This document shows positions 59,476-64,000 of a stretch of DNA of 64,000 nucleotides, piece by piece. Positions within the stretch are counted from its first letter, which is position 1. Every line of letters starts with the position of its first letter. The position numbers and the translations under genes are program-made. A model generated the notes under the pieces. That model saw nothing but the letters and a program-made list of their open reading frames with translations, was not told where the DNA came from and made no database searches. The DNA lies in assembly GCA_963675235.2 (NCBI GenBank), contig CAXXFU010000017.1, positions 1-64,000 of the forward strand. The letters run 5' to 3'. The stretch comes from JAHJQZ01 sp963675235. GTDB taxonomy: Bacteria > Pseudomonadota > Alphaproteobacteria > Rhizobiales > Devosiaceae.

Positions 59476-60729
59476 ATGCTCAGGACCACGACTGCCATCG
59501 CCATGCTCGGCGCGACGCTTGCGCTTGTCAATCCGGCCCAGGCCGCGACCGAGCTGACCATGTATTACCCGATTGCCGTGGGCGGCCCGCTCACCCAGGT
59601 CGTCGACGGTATCGTCGCCGATTTCGAGGCGGCCAATCCCGATATCTCGGTCAACGCCATTTATGCCGGCAACTACGACGACACCCGCATCAAGGCGCTG
59701 TCGGCCCTCAATTCCGGCGAACCCGCCCAGCTGGCCGTCATGTTCTCCATCGATGCCTATGACCTGATCGAACAGGACCTGATCGTGCCTTTCGACGACT
59801 ATGTCGCCGATGCCTCCTGGTTCGACAGTTTCTATCCCGGCCTGATGGCCAACGGCCAGATCGAGGGCAAGACCTGGGGCATTCCCTTCCAGCGCTCGAC
59901 CATCGTCGCCTATTACAACAAGGACATGTTCCGCGAGGCGGGTCTCGATCCGGAGAAAGCGCCGACCACCTGGGACGAAATGGTCGAGATGGGCAAGGCT
60001 CTGACCAATGACGCCCATCACGGCATCATGATCCCCTCGACCGGCTATCCCTACTGGATGTTCCAGGCCCTTGCCATCCAGAACGGCATCGAACTGATGT
60101 CCGGCGACGGGCTCGAAACCTATTTCGACGATCCCAAGGCGATCGAGGCGCTGGAATTCTGGAAATCCCTGTCGGTCGACGAAGGCATCATGCCCGAAGG
60201 TACCGTCGAATGGGGCACGCTGCGCCAGGCTTTCCTGGAAGGCCAGACCGCGATGATGTGGCACTCGACCGGCAATCTGACCGCCGTCAAAAGCAACGCC
60301 ACCTTCGATTTCGGCGTCGCCATGCTGCCGGCCAATGAGCGTCTCGGCTCGCCGACCGGCGGTGGCAATTTCTACCTGTTCAAGGATTCGACCGACGCGG
60401 AAAAGGCCGCTGCCCTCAAGCTGATCGAGTTCATGACCGCGCCGGAACGCGCCGCCGAATGGTCGATTGCTACCGGCTATATGGGCGTGTCGCCCGCCGC
60501 CTACGAAACCGAAGCACTCAAGACCTATGCCGCCGACTTCCCGGCGGCTCTGGTTGCCCGCGACCAGCTCGAGCACGCCGTGGCCGAGTTCTCGACCTTC
60601 GAGACCGCTCGAGTCCGCGAAGGTTTGAACAACGCCATCCAGGCCACTCTGACCGGCACCAAGTCGGCCGAGGAAGCCCTTGGCGAAGCCCAGGCCGCCG
60701 CCGAGCGCCTGCTGGCCGATTATCGCTAA
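59476..60729 (+). CDS. extracellular substrate-binding protein, UgpB-like
   Basis: The 417-residue protein has a signal peptide (MLRTTTAIAMLGATLALVNPAQA) and a family-1 binding fold. Segments similar to UgpB include AIYAGNYDDTR (E. coli TYKGNYEQN) and STIVAYYNKDMFREAGLDPEKAPTTWDE, which suggests glycerol-3-phosphate or glycerophosphodiester binding. ATG 59476 has GAGGAA upstream. It functions with the adjacent ATPase and permeases. Confidence 0.93.
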   Translation: MLRTTTAIAMLGATLALVNPAQAATELTMYYPIAVGGPLTQVVDGIVADFEAANPDISVNAIYAGNYDDTRIKALSALNSGEPAQLAVMFSIDAYDLIEQDLIVPFDDYVADASWFDSFYPGLMANGQIEGKTWGIPFQRSTIVAYYNKDMFREAGLDPEKAPTTWDEMVEMGKALTNDAHHGIMIPSTGYPYWMFQALAIQNGIELMSGDGLETYFDDPKAIEALEFWKSLSVDEGIMPEGTVEWGTLRQAFLEGQTAMMWHSTGNLTAVKSNATFDFGVAMLPANERLGSPTGGGNFYLFKDSTDAEKAAALKLIEFMTAPERAAEWSIATGYMGVSPAAYETEALKTYAADFPAALVARDQLEHAVAEFSTFETARVREGLNNAIQATLTGTKSAEEALGEAQAAAERLLADYR

Positions 60730-60794
60730 AACCAATCGCGCGACGCGCCGGGTCCGCCCGGCGCGTCGCTGCTGCAAATGCCCAAGGCAAAAAA

Positions 60795-61688
60795 ATGACG
60801 GATCTGTTCAGACAGGCGAGACGAAGGCAGGCCATCAACGGCTGGCTCCTGCTGTCGCCAGCGCTGATCATGCTGTCGACCTTCGCCTTTTATCCGACCG
60901 TCGCGACCGTTTGGACCAGCCTGTTTTCGCGCGGAACGCGCCGGCGCCCGTCCGAATTCATCGGCGTCGAAAACTACCAAGCCCTGTTCAACGACCCGAC
61001 CTTCTGGACGGTGGCGTGGAACAACCTCCTCTATGCTGCCATCACCATTCCGGTTTCCATCGCCATCGCGCTTGTCATGGCGCTTTGGGCCAATGCCCGC
61101 ATCCCGGCGCGCAGTTTCGTGCGCACCGCCTATTTCACCCCGACCGTCCTGCCGATGATCGCGGCGGCCAATCTCTGGCTGTTCTTTTACACACCCGGCT
61201 TCGGCATACTCGACCAGATCGGTTCCCTGTTCGGCCTGCCCTCGGTCAACTGGCTCGGTCAGCCCGACACCGCGCTCTGGGCTGTTTGCGCCGTGACGAT
61301 CTGGAAGGAAAGCGGCTTCTTCATGATCTTTTATCTGGCGGCTTTGCAGACCATCCCGCCGGATCTGGCCGAGGTCGCCGAGATCGAGGGTGCCAGCCGC
61401 TGGACCTATACCCGCCGGGTGGTGCTGCCACTCCTGATGCCGACGACGCTGTTCATCCTCGTCAACGCGATGATCAATTCGGTCAAGCTGATCGACCACC
61501 TGTTCGTCCTGACCAAGGGCGGCCCCAACGACGCCTCCAAGCTCATTCTGTACTATATCTGGGAGAACGCCTTCGCCTTTTTCGATAGCGCCGCCGCCGC
61601 AACGATGACCGTGATGGTGCTTGCCGTGCTCGGTCTTCTGGCAGCGCTCCAGTTTCTGATCATCGACAGACGGGCGCATTATCAATGA
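60795..61688 (+). CDS. ABC permease, UgpA-like
   Basis: The 297-residue permease has six transmembrane helices and the EAA loop variant EVAEIEGASRWTYTRRVVLPLLMP. It is the MalF/UgpA-type subunit. The next gene's ATG overlaps its stop by 4 bp. A gap of 65 bp separates it from the binding-protein gene. Confidence 0.94.
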   Translation: MTDLFRQARRRQAINGWLLLSPALIMLSTFAFYPTVATVWTSLFSRGTRRRPSEFIGVENYQALFNDPTFWTVAWNNLLYAAITIPVSIAIALVMALWANARIPARSFVRTAYFTPTVLPMIAAANLWLFFYTPGFGILDQIGSLFGLPSVNWLGQPDTALWAVCAVTIWKESGFFMIFYLAALQTIPPDLAEVAEIEGASRWTYTRRVVLPLLMPTTLFILVNAMINSVKLIDHLFVLTKGGPNDASKLILYYIWENAFAFFDSAAAATMTVMVLAVLGLLAALQFLIIDRRAHYQ

Positions 61689-62485
61689 GGCGCTATGTCG
61701 AACCCGCTCTAGGCCTCATTGTGGCGATCGTGTGGATATCACCGCTCGTATTTGCCGTCTGGGCGGCCTTTCACGGATCGAGCGACGCCGTCAATTTCCG
61801 CCTGACATCGCCGCTGACGCTCGACAATTTCCAGACGGCCTGGGCCGGCGCGCCCTGGCTGACCTATTTCGTCAATTCCTTCGTCCTGGTCACGGTCATT
61901 CTCATCGGCCAGTTCATCCTGACAACGCTGGCGGGCTTTGCCTTCGCGCAGGTCGATTTCCGCGGCAAGGATGTGGTCTTCATGCTCGTGCTATTGCAGC
62001 TGTTTATCCTGCCCGAAGTGCTGATCATCGAGAACTACGCCATCGCGGTGAAGCTTGGACTGCTGGACACGGTCTGGGGCATGGGGGCGCCCTACATGGC
62101 CTCGGCCTTCGGAATCTTCCTGATGCGCCAGGCCTTCAAATTGGTGCCCAGGGAACTCGACGAGGCGGCGCGGGTCGAAGGCTGCTCGCTTCTCGGCGTA
62201 CTCTGGCGCGTCTACGTCCCGGCGGCGCGGCCGACCTATCTCGCCTATGCGCTGGTTTCGGTCGCAACGCACTGGAACAATTTCCTGTGGCCGCTCATCG
62301 TCACCAATACCGAGAGCGTTCGTCCGTTGACCGTTGGGCTGTCGATTTTCGGCGCGCCGGAGAACGGCGTCGACATCTCGGTCATTTCCGCCGCGACCAT
62401 CATTGTCGTTGCGCCGCTACTGATCCTGTTCATTGTCTTCCAGCGCCAGTTCATGCAGGCTTTCTTGCGCGCCGGCATCCGCTAG
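61685..62485 (+). CDS. ABC permease, UgpE-like
   Basis: The 266-residue permease has six helices and the EAA loop ELDEAARVEGCSLLGVLWRVYVPAARP. It is the MalG/UgpE-type partner. It ends 22 bp from the stop of the convergent phosphodiesterase gene. Sequence alone does not fix the substrate. Confidence 0.94.
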   Translation: MRRYVEPALGLIVAIVWISPLVFAVWAAFHGSSDAVNFRLTSPLTLDNFQTAWAGAPWLTYFVNSFVLVTVILIGQFILTTLAGFAFAQVDFRGKDVVFMLVLLQLFILPEVLIIENYAIAVKLGLLDTVWGMGAPYMASAFGIFLMRQAFKLVPRELDEAARVEGCSLLGVLWRVYVPAARPTYLAYALVSVATHWNNFLWPLIVTNTESVRPLTVGLSIFGAPENGVDISVISAATIIVVAPLLILFIVFQRQFMQAFLRAGIR

Positions 62486-62507
62486 CGACGCAGGAAGCCT
62501 TCAATCA

Positions 62508-63341
62508 TCAGCTAAATTCCTTGAGCGTGTCGGTCGGAATGACCCGCAACTCGCGTCCGCCAGCCGGCACGGCAACCATGGTGGCCGTGAGCCCGGTCGG
62601 CCGGAGCGTGCAGATGGCGAAGCCGGCCGCCTCCAGCAGGCGCAGGCCCTCGGTATGGAGCGGATCGACCGTATTGTGATGACCAGTGGGAATGATGACC
62701 GGAATGCCATTCCAGTGGCAAACGCGGTTGAGATGTATGTGACCGGACAGGATGGCCGCCACATTGTGCCCCTTGAGCACCGCCGCCAGCTTTTCCGTCG
62801 CGGCATAATCGATGCTTTCCCAGCCAAGTTGCGGCTTTTCGTCGAGCGCCGGGGGATGATGCATGACGACGATCTTCGGCACATCGGCATGACGCGACAG
62901 GGCTTCGGCAAGAAAGGCGAACTGGCCGTCGTCAAGCGTGCCGCCGACCTTACCGGGTATCAGCGTGTCGAGCACGATGATATGGGCTTCGCCGAGATCG
63001 GGATCGTAGTGGTCGTAGAAATAGGGCGCGCCGGATGCGCCCTTTTTGCCGAGTCCCGCTGCCGCAAAGCCCTCGCGCGTGTCATGATTGCCGAGGGCCA
63101 GGAACACCGGCAGGCCGATCGATTTAAGTTTGTCATCGACGAGCGCATAGCTCAATTCATCGCCCTTGTTGGTCAGATCGCCACTGACGACGACGAAGGC
63201 GGGCTGCGGCTGCATGGCCCTGATCCGCGCGATGACGCTGTCGAGCACGGCAGCCGTATCGACCAGCAGCGCGTTATCGCCGGCCTCTGGATGCGAAACG
63301 TGCAGGTCGGTCAACTGGATGAAGGTCACGGGAGCAGGCAT
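62508..63341 (-). CDS. calcineurin-like phosphodiesterase (GpdQ/CpdA-like)
   Basis: The 277-residue cytoplasmic metallophosphatase has all two-metal motifs: DLHVSH, GDLTNKGDE, GNHD, HHPP and GHIHLNR. The GpdQ group hydrolyses glycerophosphodiesters and the CpdA group hydrolyses cAMP. Placement beside a Ugp-like transporter favours glycerophosphodiester hydrolysis (inference). It lies on the opposite strand and converges with the permease gene. Confidence 0.9.
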   Translation of the reverse strand: MPAPVTFIQLTDLHVSHPEAGDNALLVDTAAVLDSVIARIRAMQPQPAFVVVSGDLTNKGDELSYALVDDKLKSIGLPVFLALGNHDTREGFAAAGLGKKGASGAPYFYDHYDPDLGEAHIIVLDTLIPGKVGGTLDDGQFAFLAEALSRHADVPKIVVMHHPPALDEKPQLGWESIDYAATEKLAAVLKGHNVAAILSGHIHLNRVCHWNGIPVIIPTGHHNTVDPLHTEGLRLLEAAGFAICTLRPTGLTATMVAVPAGGRELRVIPTDTLKEFS

Positions 63342-63359
63342 CGCGTTTTTCTTCCTTGT

Positions 63360-64000
63360 TCATGACAATGAGCCTGTTGCAGCCTCGAGAAGAGACTGCG
63401 TATAGGCGTGTTTCGGTGCGCTGAGCACATCGCGCGTCGGACCGGCCTCGACGACGCGTCCATGGTGCATGACCATGACACGCTCGCACAGATTGGCGAT
63501 GACCGCGAGATCGTGGCTGATGAGGACGAGTGTGAGCCCGAACTTTTCCTGCATGTCCATCAGCAAATTGAGAATCTGAGCCTGGACCGAGACGTCGAGT
63601 GCCGAAACAGGCTCGTCGGCGACAAGTAGGCGCGGCTTGGTGACGAGCGCGCGCGCAATGGCGATGCGCTGTCGCTGTCCGCCGGAAAACTCGTGCGGGT
63701 ACTTGCCGGCATCGGATGCCTTCAGGCCGACCTGGGCCAATGCCTCATGCGCCCTCTGTTGCCGAGTGGCCGCGGTCGATGTCTTGTCGCCCAAAAGAGG
63801 TTCCGTAATGCTCCAGCCCACCGGCCGGCGCGGATCGAGCGAGCCGAACGGGTCCTGAAAGACAATCTGGAACTGCCGCCTGAGCCGCGCCAATTGCCCA
63901 CGTGGAATGGCGTTGAGATCGGTGCCGGCAAAAAGGATCCGACCGTTGTCGGGGCGTTCGAATCCCATGACCAGACGAGCCAGCGTTGACTTCCCGGAAC
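63360..64000 (-). CDS. oligopeptide/dipeptide ABC ATP-binding protein (partial, OppF/DppF-like)
   Basis: The visible part of about 213 residues runs from inside Walker A (SGKST at the window edge) to the C-terminus. It has Q-loop VFQDPFGSLDPR, signature FSGGQRQR, Walker B LLVADEPVSALD and H-loop LISHDLAV. Peptide-type ABC ATPases have this DPF motif. The start and Walker A beginning lie beyond 64000. The end (LEAATGSLS) lacks the usual Cys-rich C-terminal extension. Confidence 0.93.
   Translation of the reverse strand, partial: SGKSTLARLVMGFERPDNGRILFAGTDLNAIPRGQLARLRRQFQIVFQDPFGSLDPRRPVGWSITEPLLGDKTSTAATRQQRAHEALAQVGLKASDAGKYPHEFSGGQRQRIAIARALVTKPRLLVADEPVSALDVSVQAQILNLLMDMQEKFGLTLVLISHDLAVIANLCERVMVMHHGRVVEAGPTRDVLSAPKHAYTQSLLEAATGSLS

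Noticed and set aside
57603..62485. Naming the ABC genes ugpC/ugpB/ugpA/ugpE
   Set aside because: The similarity to UgpB is by eye and the gene order is different, so symbols were left blank.
1..64000. CRISPR array, prophage or insertion sequence
   Set aside because: No regularly spaced repeats, integrase, transposase, or phage structural genes could be read anywhere.

Overview
The window looks like a chromosomal segment of a high-GC alphaproteobacterium, most likely Hyphomicrobiales (Rhizobiales). Pointers are the uvrC / pgsA / moaD / moaE neighbourhood preceded by a pteridine-reductase-like SDR, the proC–YbjN pair, several CheY-type regulators with no canonical cheZ, chemoreceptors with tandem HAMP-like linkers and a -DWSEF tail, and strongly GC-biased third codon positions. 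No prophage, insertion sequence, CRISPR array or rRNA is visible. There is one tRNA, tRNA-Ala(CGC).

Layout. (i) 0.1–17.3 kb is housekeeping and metabolism: a DMT exporter, a membrane protein, a Na+/Ca2+ antiporter, an SDR overlapping uvrC, a MerR/CMD pair behind a MerR-type operator, a membrane-anchored nuclease, aroG behind a leader-peptide attenuator, an Excalibur protein, pgsA-moaD-moaE, a PCMT-like methyltransferase, ilvE divergent from a MarR gene, an SDR/MarR pair, and proC with a YbjN protein. (ii) 17.6–36.5 kb is a large chemotaxis cluster, nearly all on the minus strand. Read 5' to 3' on that strand it is STAS, cheY, cheA, cheW, cheD, a membrane chemoreceptor, cheR, cheB, a second cheY, then four chemoreceptors and an Aer-like PAS protein whose gene overlaps one of them. 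A single plus-strand gene inside it encodes a 117-aa helical protein with a CheZ-like DxxxQ motif. (iii) 36.6–49.6 kb holds a hydroxyisobutyryl-CoA hydrolase-like gene, a SAF-domain dehydrogenase, a YdeI-like protein, an orphan 456-aa protein with a hydrophobic C-terminal end, a DUF4389 protein, a K+-channel-like protein with a zinc ribbon, an ABC exporter and an ABC-2/HlyD efflux operon under a TetR regulator. (iv) 50.5–57 kb is regulator-plus-oxidoreductase pairs (TetR/epimerase, LysR/MDR, HxlR/flavodoxin) around the tRNA. (v) 57.5–64 kb is a DeoR-regulated Ugp-like ABC operon facing a calcineurin-type phosphodiesterase, then the end of an Opp/Dpp ATPase gene.

The most striking regulatory feature is upstream of aroG (DAHP synthase). 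A 27-codon reading frame has the run FYFWYFSY, followed by four complementary segments: 1 at 7880–7885, 2 at 7922–7927, 3 at 7978–7984 and 4 at 7989–7995, then seven T. This is the layout of ribosome-mediated attenuation tuned to all three aromatic amino acids. Its likely promoter would place the 5' end at the leader AUG, suggesting leaderless translation of the leader peptide.

The chemotaxis genes form one system: receptors with Cache or PAS inputs feed CheA/CheW, CheR/CheB/CheD adapt the receptors, and two CheY proteins carry the output. The ABC operon at 57.6–62.5 kb is best read as glycerol-3-phosphate or glycerophosphodiester uptake. This rests on the UgpB-like binding protein, the GlpR-type regulator, an adjacent phosphodiesterase and an 11-bp-period triple repeat resembling a Pho box.
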